Program-made: the position numbers and the translations under genes
The notes under the pieces: generated by a model
What the model was told of the DNA's origin: nothing
Databases searched by the model: none
The model's input: the letters and a program-made list of their open reading frames with translations, nothing else
Shown here: piece by piece, positions 43,700 through 51,738 of the stretch
Numbering within the stretch: the first letter of the stretch is position 1
How the letters are laid out: each line of letters starts with the position of its first letter
Assembly (NCBI RefSeq): GCF_013377885.1
Contig: NZ_JABKAU010000004.1
Location: 1 to 64,000, forward strand
Direction: 5' to 3'
Source: Hymenobacter lapidiphilus
GTDB lineage: Bacteria > Bacteroidota > Bacteroidia > Cytophagales > Hymenobacteraceae
DNA length: 64,000 nucleotides

Positions 43700-44200
43700 A
43701 TGAAACTAACCTTACCCCTGGCTCTTGCAGCCACTCTAGCGCTGGGAAGCTGCGCTAGCATTGTCAGCAAAAGCCGTTATCCAGTGGCTATCAGCAGTGC
43801 ACCGGCTGGTGCAACGTTCAGCATCGTCAACCGCGAGGGGCGCGAAGTCGCTTCGGGAGTTGCTCCGACTGCCGTAACACTGAAATCTGGTTCCTCTTAC
43901 TTCCAGCGCGAAAAGTATACGATTACTTTCCGCTTGGAAGGGTACGAAGAGAAAGTAATGAAGCTGGAGGCAGACGTAAATGGCTGGTATTTTGGCAACC
44001 TCGTTTTCGGGGGAGCTATCGGTATGCTTATCGTTGATCCACTGACTGGTGCCATGTACCGGATTTCAGAGAAGGAGTTGCAAGGAGCGCTGCTTCCGCT
44101 GGGTCAGGGCCTCGCTGCACCGGATGAGAATTTGCTCCGAGTGATGTCGCTGGATGAAGTGCCTACAAGCCTGCGTTCGAAAATGGTGCCCGTGCAGTAA
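43700..44200 (+). CDS. Lipoprotein with PEGA-like domain
   Basis: This 166-residue lipoprotein has a signal ending LALGSC at Cys18 and then a PEGA-like beta repeat: VAISSAPAGATFSIVNREGREVASGVAPTAVTLKSGSSYF, followed by YTITFRLEGYEEKVM. A Gly-rich hydrophobic stretch (YFGNLVFGGAIGMLIVDPLTGAMYRI) comes next. PEGA units are short beta domains often found in envelope proteins. Codon use is more AT-rich than that of neighbours. Function is unknown. Confidence 0.75.
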   Translation: MKLTLPLALAATLALGSCASIVSKSRYPVAISSAPAGATFSIVNREGREVASGVAPTAVTLKSGSSYFQREKYTITFRLEGYEEKVMKLEADVNGWYFGNLVFGGAIGMLIVDPLTGAMYRISEKELQGALLPLGQGLAAPDENLLRVMSLDEVPTSLRSKMVPVQ

Positions 44201-44215
44201 TACTTTTTACGATTT

Positions 44216-44263
44216 AAAGCAGAAGCCCTGTAGCGTAATGGCGCTACGGGGCTTCTGCTTTTC
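44216..44263. terminator. Terminator between the PEGA-like gene and the broken hydrolase
   Basis: Arms 44216-44235 and 44242-44261 (AAAGCAGAAGCCC type, 20 bases) pair with one G-T pair and are followed by T. It can serve both the plus-strand lipoprotein gene and the minus-strand remnant. Confidence 0.88.
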
Positions 44264-44265
44264 AG

Positions 44266-44502
44266 CTACTCCCCGAATACCCCCGCGGTAAAATCCAGCA
44301 CCGCCTGCTGCGTCAACTCCGGCGCCTCAATGAAGCCGAGATGACCCACGCTGCGCAGCAGCAGGGCGTGGCTTTGGGCGGGCAGGGCTAGCTGGGGTAG
44401 CAGCGTTTCCAGAGGTACGGCCGGGTCGTCGTGGCCGCCGATGAAAAGCACGGAGAACTTGGCGTCGCGTAGTAACCGGGTGCGGTCGGGTCGGTGCTTC
44501 AT
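44266..44502 (-). pseudogene. Remnant of alpha/beta-hydrolase gene (3' end only)
   Basis: The 78-codon frame matches the last 79 residues of the hydrolase at 46405-47172 closely (for example PVLFIGGHDDPAVPLETLLPQLALPAQSH and GHLGFIEAPEL), at about 80 percent nucleotide identity by eye. It keeps the Asp and His of the triad but has no nucleophile Ser, which lies earlier in the full gene. The similarity ends abruptly at the codons GCTTCATGGC. A strong terminator lies 19 bases upstream on its strand, so it is unlikely to be transcribed. It is best read as a broken duplicate. Confidence 0.85.
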
Positions 44503-44520
44503 GGCGCTGATTGCCGCTCA

Positions 44521-44597
44521 TTTCAATCTGGCCTGACACAAACGAGTCCGCCCCCTGTAAAAGGAGGCGGACTCATTCGTGTTAAGCTAGATTGAAA
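44521..44597 (-). terminator. Terminator after the T9SS gene
   Basis: Outer arms TTTCAATCTGGC (44521-44532) and GCTAGATTGAAA (44586-44597) pair with one mismatch. Inner arms of 21 bases (44535-44555 and 44563-44583) pair with four. Together they form one long hairpin beginning nine bases after the T9SS stop codon. Confidence 0.85.
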
Positions 44598-44605
44598 CGA
44601 GTGGC

Positions 44606-46123
44606 TTAGCGACGCACCAGCCGGACCACCTGGCGTTGCTGGTTCTGGCTAAGGGCTACGTGGTATACACCCGCTTTCCAGGAGGCAGCTTCGGGTAGCG
44701 GTATTTCCATCTGGCCATCCTTGGCCGCTACCACTTTCAGCAACACCCGCCGACCAAGTACATTGAACACTTCGAGCCGTACAGGCGCAGTGGTGGCAGA
44801 TACAAAGCGGATGGTAGCGGAGCCAGTAGTTGGGTTTGGCACCACAACGGCGGCCAATGCAGCTGTCGGGCCGGATACGGTCAGTGCCCGCACGCCCGAA
44901 AGCACATCGGCCCCCGAGAAATCTACCTGGCGCAGGCGGTAGTAAAGCAGCGAGGCTCCGGCTGGCACAGGCGTTGGGTCGTCGAAGCGGTAGTTGGTGG
45001 TTGCCCCATTGGTGGTACCGGCTCCGGCTACCCGGCCCACGGCCCGGAAGGTACTTCCATCTAAGCTGCGCTCTACTACAAAGTGGCTGTTATCGGTTTC
45101 AAAAGCCGTAGCCCAGCGCAGTTCCGCAGCCCGGCCTTTCCAGGCCGCCGTAAAACTGGTCAGACCTACTGGAAGAGGCGTGTTGCCTACTCTAATTACT
45201 ACCTCGGCCGAGCTAGGGCAGCCGCCAACGGCAGTTGGGCCGGTCACAGTGTAGCGAGTGGAAGTTGTCGGACTAACGGTTATCGAAGAACCATTGCCGG
45301 AAACTTGTGTAGTGACGCCATTAGATGTGGCTGTATAGCTGTAGGAACCGCTCGTTCCACCAGCTGATGTAAGGGTAACGGCCGTGCCTGGTGTACTAGT
45401 GGTATTGTTGGGCGCGTTTGAGGAAATCGAGAGGTTGTTGGTATTCACCGTAATAGCCTGAGTCGCAGTATTGCCATTACATCCAGCCGACGCAGTTTGG
45501 ACTGTGTAATTCGTAGTGCTTTGGGGAGTTACGTCGAGTACGCCAGTGTTATTCTGGCCGATCTGAGTACCGTTGGCAAAGAAAGTATAGAGGGGGTTTA
45601 TAGCCGCTCCTCCGGTAGCCGTCAGTCTTACTGTAGTGCCAACGCACACGCCAGTACTTCCAGAACTGGAAGTGAGCGAAACGCTGGGCCGTATATCGAG
45701 TGCTACAGTAACGATTTTCTGAGTGCCATTTGTACCATCGTTTTTAACACAAAAACTGTTGTTAGTAAGTACATAGGACGATGCGCTTGAAACAGGAAGA
45801 CGCACAATAAGAGGGGGTGAGTTGACGTCAAAGGGCATGCTATATACTTGTGGCCCTGCAGTTGTACCTTGGTTAACAGTAACAGTCCCCCGGCTATCAG
45901 ACGCAGTTTGCGTTACCGTCAGATTAAAAAATCCGCTGCCGTCGGGGCAAAAATCTATTGTCTGATTATTGGCGCCATTGTTATAGGATACAGAAGTTTG
46001 GGTTCCTGCAGCATTTGTATATGAGATTGTGAACTGTCCCGAGCACTGAGCGGAAGCCGTTCCAGCGTTCAACAACCCGCCCAGCAGGCAGGTCAGGAAG
46101 ATGAAGAAAGGGTAGAGTTTCAT
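44606..46123 (-). CDS. Secreted protein with T9SS type A sorting domain
   Basis: This 505-residue protein has a signal peptide (MKLYPFFIFLTCLLGGLLNAGTASAQ), several Ser/Thr/Asn-rich Ig-like repeats (for example CVGTTVRLTATGGAAINPLYTFFANGTQIGQ), a domain containing LPVGLTSFTAAWKGRAAELRWATAFETDNSHFVVERSLDGSTF, and a C-terminal sorting domain (VVPNPTTGSATIRFVSATTAPVRLEVFNVLGRRV...). The sorting domain is expected to direct export through the type IX system. The gene is less GC-rich than its neighbours, especially upstream, and is flanked by a hydrolase gene and a broken copy of it. The ATG at 46123 gives the signal peptide. Confidence 0.87.
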   Translation of the reverse strand: MKLYPFFIFLTCLLGGLLNAGTASAQCSGQFTISYTNAAGTQTSVSYNNGANNQTIDFCPDGSGFFNLTVTQTASDSRGTVTVNQGTTAGPQVYSMPFDVNSPPLIVRLPVSSASSYVLTNNSFCVKNDGTNGTQKIVTVALDIRPSVSLTSSSGSTGVCVGTTVRLTATGGAAINPLYTFFANGTQIGQNNTGVLDVTPQSTTNYTVQTASAGCNGNTATQAITVNTNNLSISSNAPNNTTSTPGTAVTLTSAGGTSGSYSYTATSNGVTTQVSGNGSSITVSPTTSTRYTVTGPTAVGGCPSSAEVVIRVGNTPLPVGLTSFTAAWKGRAAELRWATAFETDNSHFVVERSLDGSTFRAVGRVAGAGTTNGATTNYRFDDPTPVPAGASLLYYRLRQVDFSGADVLSGVRALTVSGPTAALAAVVVPNPTTGSATIRFVSATTAPVRLEVFNVLGRRVLLKVVAAKDGQMEIPLPEAASWKAGVYHVALSQNQQRQVVRLVRR

Positions 46124-46404
46124 GCAAATTGGCTTTATGGAGTGACAGATGACAAAAGTGGGCACACAAGAGAAGAGCACTATGGTAACTTCAAAGACAA
46201 ATGTACTAGATGCTTGAAGACAATGACGTTATGATATCATATAATCTGTGTATTATCATAAAAACTACATATGAACATTATATATATACTATTATATAAT
46301 TTTTTTGTCAAATTAGTTCAAACTTACCAAAATAGCGTATTTCGCCGTTCATATAGAATAGGCAATATTACTTTGCTTACATCTGATTATCAGCTTTTTA
46401 TTTT
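46124..46404. other. AT-rich control region of the T9SS gene
   Basis: The segment is very AT-rich, with runs such as TATATATACTATTATATAA near 46280, in sharp contrast to flanking GC-rich DNA. On the minus strand a TACATTTG (46205-46198) lies 74 bases before the start at 46123, with TTG 15 bases further upstream, a spacing that is short for the consensus. No gene is seen. The base composition suggests recently acquired DNA or a curved regulatory region. Confidence 0.5.
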
Positions 46405-47172
46405 TTACCTGATAGAATCCCTAAATATCCCCGCCGCAAACTCCAGCACTGCCCGCCGCGTCAGCTCCGGCGCCTCGATGAAACCGAGGTGCCCTACGTT
46501 GCGGAGCAGCAGGACGTGGCTTTGGGCGGGCAGGGCCAGTTGGGGCAGCAGCGTTTCCAGCGGCACGGCCGGGTCGTCGTGGCCACCGATGAAGAGCACG
46601 GGATACTTGGCTTCACGCAGCACCTGGGTACGGTCGGGGCGGTGCTTCATGGCTTCGAGGCAGCCCAGAATGGTGGTTTCGGGCGTGGCGGTTGCTATGT
46701 CTTCCAACTGCTTTAGCCCGGCGGCCAGCCGCTTGCGGTTACCGGGGGCCAACAGGGGCCTGATGGCGGAGCGCATGTACTTTTCGACCCCGTGGCGGCG
46801 CACGAAACCGGCGCTTTCGTCGCGGGCGGCTTTTTTCTCGTCGGTATCGGGCAGGGCAGTGCTGTGGAAAAGCACGAGGCCGGCCACGCGCTCGGGCTGC
46901 GCTTCGGCCAGCGCCAGGGCCACGTAGCCACCCATGCTGTGGCCCACCAGTAGCACCTTATCGGCTCCGGCCGCATCGAGCTGCGCCAGTGCGGCTCGGG
47001 CCTGGGCCTCCATAGCGTAGTCGGTTACCGGGCTTGGCTGGGGGCCGTGGCCGGGCAGCGTGGGCGTGAGCACGCGGTAACCAGCTGGAAAGTCGCGGGT
47101 GAAGTCGGCCCAGATTTCGGGGCTTTCGGCGAAGCCGTGCAGGAAGACAAGCGTGAGTTGCGAGGCAGGCAT
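46405..47172 (-). CDS. Alpha/beta-hydrolase
   Basis: This 255-residue soluble hydrolase has FLHGFAESPEIW (oxyanion region) near the start, GHSMGG with the nucleophile Ser, an Asp in GGHDDPAVP, and a His in NVGHLGF. A cap region of about 50 residues (KKAARDESAGFVRRHGVEKYMRS) follows strand 6. It could be an esterase or lipase acting on a small ester; the substrate is not known. The ATG at 47172 is chosen because the fold begins there. A remnant of the same gene lies at 44266, suggesting a partial duplication around the T9SS gene. Confidence 0.9.
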   Translation of the reverse strand: MPASQLTLVFLHGFAESPEIWADFTRDFPAGYRVLTPTLPGHGPQPSPVTDYAMEAQARAALAQLDAAGADKVLLVGHSMGGYVALALAEAQPERVAGLVLFHSTALPDTDEKKAARDESAGFVRRHGVEKYMRSAIRPLLAPGNRKRLAAGLKQLEDIATATPETTILGCLEAMKHRPDRTQVLREAKYPVLFIGGHDDPAVPLETLLPQLALPAQSHVLLLRNVGHLGFIEAPELTRRAVLEFAAGIFRDSIR

Positions 47173-47290
47173 GAGCGGCGGGCAGAAAACAAAGTCAGAA
47201 TCCAACCCAATACGTGTACGGGCCGCAGCTGTTCCCAGCAGACCGCGTTGCGCCAGTTGCTGCCGCCGCTATGCACCGGATACCACTCTA

Positions 47291-47348
47291 TTCTTACAGC
47301 AAAAAAGGCCCGTTACTGAATAGTAACGGGCCTTTTTTGCTGTAAGAA
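47291..47348 (-). terminator. Strong hairpin after yceI
   Basis: Perfect 27-base arms (47291-47317 and 47322-47348) carry A and T tracts in both arms, so it can act in both directions. It begins seven bases past the yceI stop codon. Confidence 0.95.
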
Positions 47349-47355
47349 CGAAGGG

Positions 47356-47904
47356 CTACACGGCTGCGGGCTCGGTCTGCTTGGCGAACTGTATGCTGGC
47401 CATCAGCTTCACTTCCTCGCTCACCACAATGGAGCCGGCTTCGGTTATGCCACTCCACGTGAGGCCGAAATCTTTGCGGTTGATTTTGCCCGTTACCTCG
47501 AACCCGGCCTTGGTGTTGCCATAGAAGTCGCCCGCCTGGCCACCATATTCCACGTCCAGCGTTACGGGTTTGGTTACACCATGCAGCGTCAGGTCGCCGA
47601 TGAGCTTGTATTCGCCGTCGCCATTTTTGGTAAAGTCCGTCGATACAAACGTCATTTCCGGGAAGGTTGCGGCATCGAAGAACTCGGCGCTCTTCAGGTG
47701 CTCGTCGCGCTGCTCCTGGTTGGTGTCGATGCTATCGATTTTGGCCGAGAAGCGCACTTTGGCTCCCTCAAACGAGTCGCTTTCGGTTTCCGCTTCGCCT
47801 TCAAACTGCTTGAACGAGCCGGTTACGGTCGAAATAACGAGGTGCTTTACTTTGAACTGTACTTCGGAGTGGGTGGGATCGAGCGCCCATTTGGTGGTAG
47901 CCAT
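47356..47904 (-). CDS. YceI-family lipid-binding-like protein
   Basis: This 182-residue protein matches YceI: ATTKWALDPTHSEVQFKVKHLVISTVTGSFKQFEG at the N terminus, then a DEHLKSAEFFDAATFPEMTFVST strand pair and GDLTLHGVTKPVTLDVEYGG. YceI domains are lipocalin-like barrels that bind isoprenoid-type lipids. No signal peptide is seen, so this copy is probably cytoplasmic. The ATG at 47904 is preferred. A palindromic operator overlaps the predicted promoter upstream, pointing to control by a dedicated repressor. Confidence 0.93.
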   Translation of the reverse strand: MATTKWALDPTHSEVQFKVKHLVISTVTGSFKQFEGEAETESDSFEGAKVRFSAKIDSIDTNQEQRDEHLKSAEFFDAATFPEMTFVSTDFTKNGDGEYKLIGDLTLHGVTKPVTLDVEYGGQAGDFYGNTKAGFEVTGKINRKDFGLTWSGITEAGSIVVSEEVKLMASIQFAKQTEPAAV

Positions 47905-47972
47905 GCTGGTAGTGGTTAGGGGTTCAGACTGATGCAGAATACTGACCGGCACCATACTTGGCCGGCACGCAA

Positions 47973-48010
47973 CAAATGTATGTACATTATTTTAATTAAT
48001 GTACATACAT
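47973..48010 (-). promoter_or_regulatory. yceI promoter with palindromic operator
   Basis: The -7 element on the minus strand is TACATTTG (47980-47973). A perfect 14-base inverted repeat, ATGTATGTACATTA (47976-47989) and its complement at 47997-48010, overlaps it and continues upstream with a seven-base spacer. A dimeric repressor bound here would block RNA polymerase. The half-site size and AT content suit MarR- or TetR-like factors, but no regulator gene is nearby. Confidence 0.7.
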
Positions 48011-48024
48011 ATATAAAACATAGA

Positions 48025-48195
48025 TTGCGGAGTGAGTGTATCGGCACGCTGTTGGGGAAATGCTTGTCCGCGCCCGCCGGTGCACGGTACCGTTGCCCAG
48101 TATCGTTGCACGGCAGATAAAGGCCCACCATGCCTCGTTCTGATGGCGGGCGGGGGCAAGCCCCGCCCCTACGTCGTTCTTCGCAACCTGGGTTA
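48025..48195. repeat. Palindromic repeat family B, copy B2
   Basis: It is an inverted copy of B1 (17766-17929). On the reverse strand it shares the ends TTGCGAAGAACGACGTAGG and GTGCCGATACACTCACTCCG, with one arm (GGCGGGCGGGGGCAAG) well kept and the other decayed. It fills most of the space between yceI and dxs. Confidence 0.85.
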
Positions 48196-48220
48196 TTTAC
48201 TTTTCTTCCTCCCCTATCAC

Positions 48221-48269
48221 GCAAGCAAAAGAGCCGATACCGCATAGCGGCACCGGCTCTTTTGCTTGC
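48221..48269 (-). terminator. Intrinsic terminator after dxs
   Basis: Perfect 16-base arms GCAAGCAAAAGAGCCG (48221-48236) and its complement (48254-48269), with A and T tracts on the outer sides, lie 12 bases past the dxs stop codon. Confidence 0.92.
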
Positions 48270-48280
48270 TGTTGAAGGCT

Positions 48281-50221
48281 TTACAGCAGCACTTTCTCCG
48301 CTGTCGGCTTTACTGCTTTGCCGCTCAGCTCGCGCAGGGCGGTGGCAATGCCGGCTACATCGAAGCCGCACTCCTTGTAGAGCTCGTCCTGGGTGCCGTG
48401 CTCCACCACGCGGTCGGGGATACCGAGGCGGCGCACGGGCAGGGCATAGCCGTTATCGGCCATGAACTCGAGCACCGCCGAGCCGAAACCACCGGGCAGG
48501 CAGCCGTCTTCCACCGTCACGATGGACTTGTAGTTGCGGCAGATGCGGTGCAGCATCTCCTCATCGAGCGGCTTGCAGAAACGCATATCGTAGTGGCCGG
48601 GGTTGAGACCTTCGGCGACGAGCTGCTGGGTGGCTTTGGCGGCGTAGTTGCCGATATGGCCGATGCTGAGCACCGCCACGCCTTCGCCCTCGCGCACTAC
48701 GCGGCCCGTGCCGATGGCAATTTTCTTCAGCGGCGTGCGCCACTCGGGCATCACACCCTCGCCCCGCGGGTAGCGGATGCTGAACGGGCCGGCGTTTTCG
48801 GGCAGCGTGGCCGTGTACATCAGGTTGCGCAGCTCCTCCTCGTTCATGGGGGCCGAAACCACCAGGTTGGGCACACAGCGCATGAACGCCAGATCGTAGT
48901 TGCCGTGGTGGGTGGGGCCATCGGCACCGGCGAAACCGGCCCGGTCGAGGCAGAACACTACGTGCAAGTTCTGCAGCGCCACATCGTGGATGACCTGGTC
49001 GTAGGCCCGCTGCATGAACGAGGAGTAGATGTTGCAGAACGGCACCAGCCCCTGGGTGGCCAGGCCCGCCGAGAACGTAACGGCGTGCTGCTCGGCAATG
49101 CCCACATCGAAGGCGCGGTCGGGCATGGCCTTCATCATGATGTTCAGCGAGCAGCCCGAAGGCATAGCCGGCGTCACGCCCATGATTTTGTCGTTGGCCT
49201 CGGCCAACTCCACAATGGTGTGGCCGAACACGTCCTGATACTTGGGCGGCTGAGGCTTATCGGGCGTTTTTTTGTAAATCTCGCCCGTAATTTTGTCGAA
49301 CAGCCCTGGCGCGTGCCACAGCGTCTGGTCTTTTTCGGCCAGCGCGTAGCCCTTGCCCTTCACCGTCACGCAGTGCAGCAGTTTGGGGCCCGGAATGTTC
49401 TTGAGGTCGGCCAGAATGGTAGCCAGGTGCTGCACATCGTGCCCGTCAACGGGACCGAAGTAGCGGAAGTTGAGCGCCTCGAACAGGTTGCCCTGCTTGA
49501 GCAGCGTGGCCTTCATGGCCTGCTCGACGCGGCGGGCAATCTGCTGGGGGTTGGGGCCAAACTTGCTGAGCTTGCCGAGCACGTTCCAGAGCTCGTCGCG
49601 CACTTTGTTGTAGGTGCGCGAGGTGGTGATGTCGGTGAGGTATTCCTTGAGCGCGCCCACATTGGGGTCGATGCTCATGCAGTTATCATTGAGAATAACG
49701 AGCAGATTGGACTTCTCGACGCCGGCGTGGTTGAGGGCCTCGAAGGCCATACCGGCCGTCATGGCCCCGTCGCCGATTACGGCAATGTGCTGGCGGTCGA
49801 ACTCACCCTTGTAATCGGAAGCCACGGCCATGCCCAGTGCCGCCCCGATGCTGGTGGAGCTGTGGCCCACCCCGAAGGCATCGTAAGGACTTTCGCTGCG
49901 CTTGGGGAAGCCCGACATGCCCTGGTAGCGGCGGTTGGTGGGGAACTGGTCGCGGCGGCCCGTCAGTATTTTGTGGCCGTAGGCCTGGTGGCCTACATCC
50001 CATACCAGCTGGTCGTGGGGCGTGTTGAAGATATAATGCAGGGCCACCGACAGCTCGACCACACCGAGCGAGGCGCCGAAATGGCCGCCGTAAATCGAAA
50101 CCGAATCAACGATGAACTGGCGCAATTCCTGGCTCACCTGCACCAGTTGGTCGGGGCTGAGCTTTTTAAGGTCGTCGGGGGAATTAATTTCCGCCAGCAG
50201 GGGCCCGGGTTCAACAATCAT
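48281..50221 (-). CDS. dxs: 1-deoxy-D-xylulose-5-phosphate synthase
   Basis: This 646-residue thiamine-diphosphate enzyme condenses pyruvate and glyceraldehyde-3-phosphate in the first step of the MEP isoprenoid pathway. Seen features are HFGASLGVVELSVALHYIF and DVGHQAYGHKILTGRRD (substrate and TPP contacts), GDGAMTAGMAFEALNHAG...NDN (the TPP motif), and in the second domain IAEQHAVTFSAGLA, YSSFMQRAYDQVIHDVALQ and DRAGFAGADGPTHHG. Length and order are normal. The ATG at 50221 gives a normal N terminus; an upstream extension is Cys/Arg-rich and unlikely. Confidence 0.97.
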   Translation of the reverse strand: MIVEPGPLLAEINSPDDLKKLSPDQLVQVSQELRQFIVDSVSIYGGHFGASLGVVELSVALHYIFNTPHDQLVWDVGHQAYGHKILTGRRDQFPTNRRYQGMSGFPKRSESPYDAFGVGHSSTSIGAALGMAVASDYKGEFDRQHIAVIGDGAMTAGMAFEALNHAGVEKSNLLVILNDNCMSIDPNVGALKEYLTDITTSRTYNKVRDELWNVLGKLSKFGPNPQQIARRVEQAMKATLLKQGNLFEALNFRYFGPVDGHDVQHLATILADLKNIPGPKLLHCVTVKGKGYALAEKDQTLWHAPGLFDKITGEIYKKTPDKPQPPKYQDVFGHTIVELAEANDKIMGVTPAMPSGCSLNIMMKAMPDRAFDVGIAEQHAVTFSAGLATQGLVPFCNIYSSFMQRAYDQVIHDVALQNLHVVFCLDRAGFAGADGPTHHGNYDLAFMRCVPNLVVSAPMNEEELRNLMYTATLPENAGPFSIRYPRGEGVMPEWRTPLKKIAIGTGRVVREGEGVAVLSIGHIGNYAAKATQQLVAEGLNPGHYDMRFCKPLDEEMLHRICRNYKSIVTVEDGCLPGGFGSAVLEFMADNGYALPVRRLGIPDRVVEHGTQDELYKECGFDVAGIATALRELSGKAVKPTAEKVLL

Positions 50222-50432
50222 GCGCGCAGGGGTAGGTAGGCAAAGGAATAGGTAGGGTTGCAACCGCCACCCGGCCCGAAAGTTATGCTTGCGGCCGGCC
50301 CGACAATAGGCAACGAGCAAAGTTACGGGTTTTCAGTTCCGGCGGATGAATGGAATGACTTGGGCACTGAGTGAAGCGGAAAGCGGCATACTGATGAGCA
50401 TATGGCGAATTGAGCCAGGGTCCAGAGGCGTA

Positions 50433-50530
50433 GTCGAAGCATCTCTACCGCTTCGTTGCAGTCATCAGGAGTAGCGTTGCGGTAGAGATGCTTCGACTGC
50501 GGCTGCGCCTTCACTCAGCATGACACCGTT
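50433..50530. repeat. Palindromic repeat family A, copy A5
   Basis: The left arm core GTCGAAGCATCTCTACCGC (50433-50451) pairs with the right arm at 50479-50497, whose continuation to 50530 is the typical family A end. It lies between the divergent dxs and membrane-protein genes, so it cannot be a shared terminator. The rest of the 403-base gap (50222-50624) holds the two promoters; a TACCTTTA ends four bases before the plus-strand ATG. Confidence 0.8.
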
Positions 50531-50624
50531 CTTTTCAGGCTCCTAATCCAGCCAAACCTGACGCAATCCAACCTGACGCAACCCTACCTCCATCCAACCC
50601 CGCTCAACCCGCTACCTTTACCAA

Positions 50625-51713
50625 ATGCCGCAGGTTACCAACGCCATTTCCTCCGAAGACCAGCAACTGCTCGACAAGCTTCGGCCCTCGCGCATCATAC
50701 TGCCGGTGCTCATTGGACTGGGCGTGGTGGGCTTCATGTTCTGGCGCAGCTATAAGCCCGGCGACCTCGACGCGCTGGCCAATGCCAAGCCCATGTGGCT
50801 GCTGGTGATGCTGGTGGTGCTGGTGGCCCGCGACGCCGGCTACGTGTACCGCATCCGCTACCTCACCCAGAAAGTACTCAGCTGGCGCGCCTCGCTCGAC
50901 GTGATTATGCTCTGGGAATTCTCGTCCTGCATTCTGCCCTCGGCGGTGGGCGGCACGGCCGTGGCCCCGGTGCTGCTGCACAAGGAGGGCATTCCGCTGG
51001 GCCGCTCGGTGGCCTACATTATGGCCACGGCCATGCTCGACAACATGTACTACGTGCTCATGGTGCCGCTCGTAGTGCTCATCGGGGGCGAGACGCTGTA
51101 CCCCTACGAGGCCCTGCACGGGGGCCTTATTGCCACACTGCGCATCGGCTTTATCCTGAGCTATGTGTTCGTGACGGCTTATGCGCTGCTCATGGTGTAC
51201 GCCATTTTCATTAACCCGCGGGCAGTGCGGCGGCTGTTGGTGCGGCTGTTTTCGGCGCGGGTACTGCGCCGCTTTCGGGGCCGGGCCTACCAGCTGGGCC
51301 ACGATTTGGTGCAGGCCTCGGCCGAGCTGCGCGGCAACGGCTTCGTGTATTGGCTGCGCGCCGGCCTGAGCACGTTCTTCGTCTGGTCGGCCCGCTACCT
51401 GGTTATTGGCTGCCTGATTGGGGCCTTCGTGGAGGTGGGCTGGACCGAGTTCTGGCTGATTTTTGGGCGCAACCTCACCTACAAAGTAATCCTGCTGATT
51501 GCCATTACGCCCGGCGGCGCGGGCATTGCCGAGGGGGCTTTTCCCACGTTCTTCGGCAAATTTATCGGCACCGCCACCATGACCAACTTTATGGTGTTGC
51601 TCTACCGCATCACTACGTACTACCTCTACCTGGTGCTCGGGGCCGTATTCCTGCCCCGCTGGGTGGCCCGCATTTACAGCCGGCCGAAGGCAGAGGAAGT
51701 GATGCACTCGTAG
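50625..51713 (+). CDS. LPG-synthase-type flippase-like membrane protein
   Basis: This 362-residue protein has about eight hydrophobic helices and matches the lysylphosphatidylglycerol synthase transmembrane family (UPF0104-like). Landmarks are SSCILPSAVGGTAVAPVLLHKEGIPLGRSVAYI and RNLTYKVILLIAITPGGAGIAEGAFPTFFG. It lacks the C-terminal aminoacyltransferase domain of MprF, so it is the membrane half only, a possible lipid flippase. It stands alone. The ATG comes four bases after a TACCTTTA -7 element, so the mRNA could have almost no leader. Confidence 0.85.
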   Translation: MPQVTNAISSEDQQLLDKLRPSRIILPVLIGLGVVGFMFWRSYKPGDLDALANAKPMWLLVMLVVLVARDAGYVYRIRYLTQKVLSWRASLDVIMLWEFSSCILPSAVGGTAVAPVLLHKEGIPLGRSVAYIMATAMLDNMYYVLMVPLVVLIGGETLYPYEALHGGLIATLRIGFILSYVFVTAYALLMVYAIFINPRAVRRLLVRLFSARVLRRFRGRAYQLGHDLVQASAELRGNGFVYWLRAGLSTFFVWSARYLVIGCLIGAFVEVGWTEFWLIFGRNLTYKVILLIAITPGGAGIAEGAFPTFFGKFIGTATMTNFMVLLYRITTYYLYLVLGAVFLPRWVARIYSRPKAEEVMHS

Positions 51714-51738
51714 CGGAGGTCGCTGTAGGGGCAGGGCG

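Noticed and set aside
46280..46310. Replication-origin-like AT-rich region
   Set aside because: There are no clustered DnaA-box-like words or dnaA/dnaN-type neighbours; the segment is better explained as an AT-rich promoter region or acquired DNA.
48266..50239. A 657-codon plus-strand open frame
   Set aside because: It is the complement of dxs. The minus strand carries all DXS motifs.
50604..51707. A 367-codon minus-strand open frame rich in His, Gln and Asn
   Set aside because: It is antisense to the LPG-synthase-like membrane protein and has the composition typical of reverse-strand reading of hydrophobic helices.
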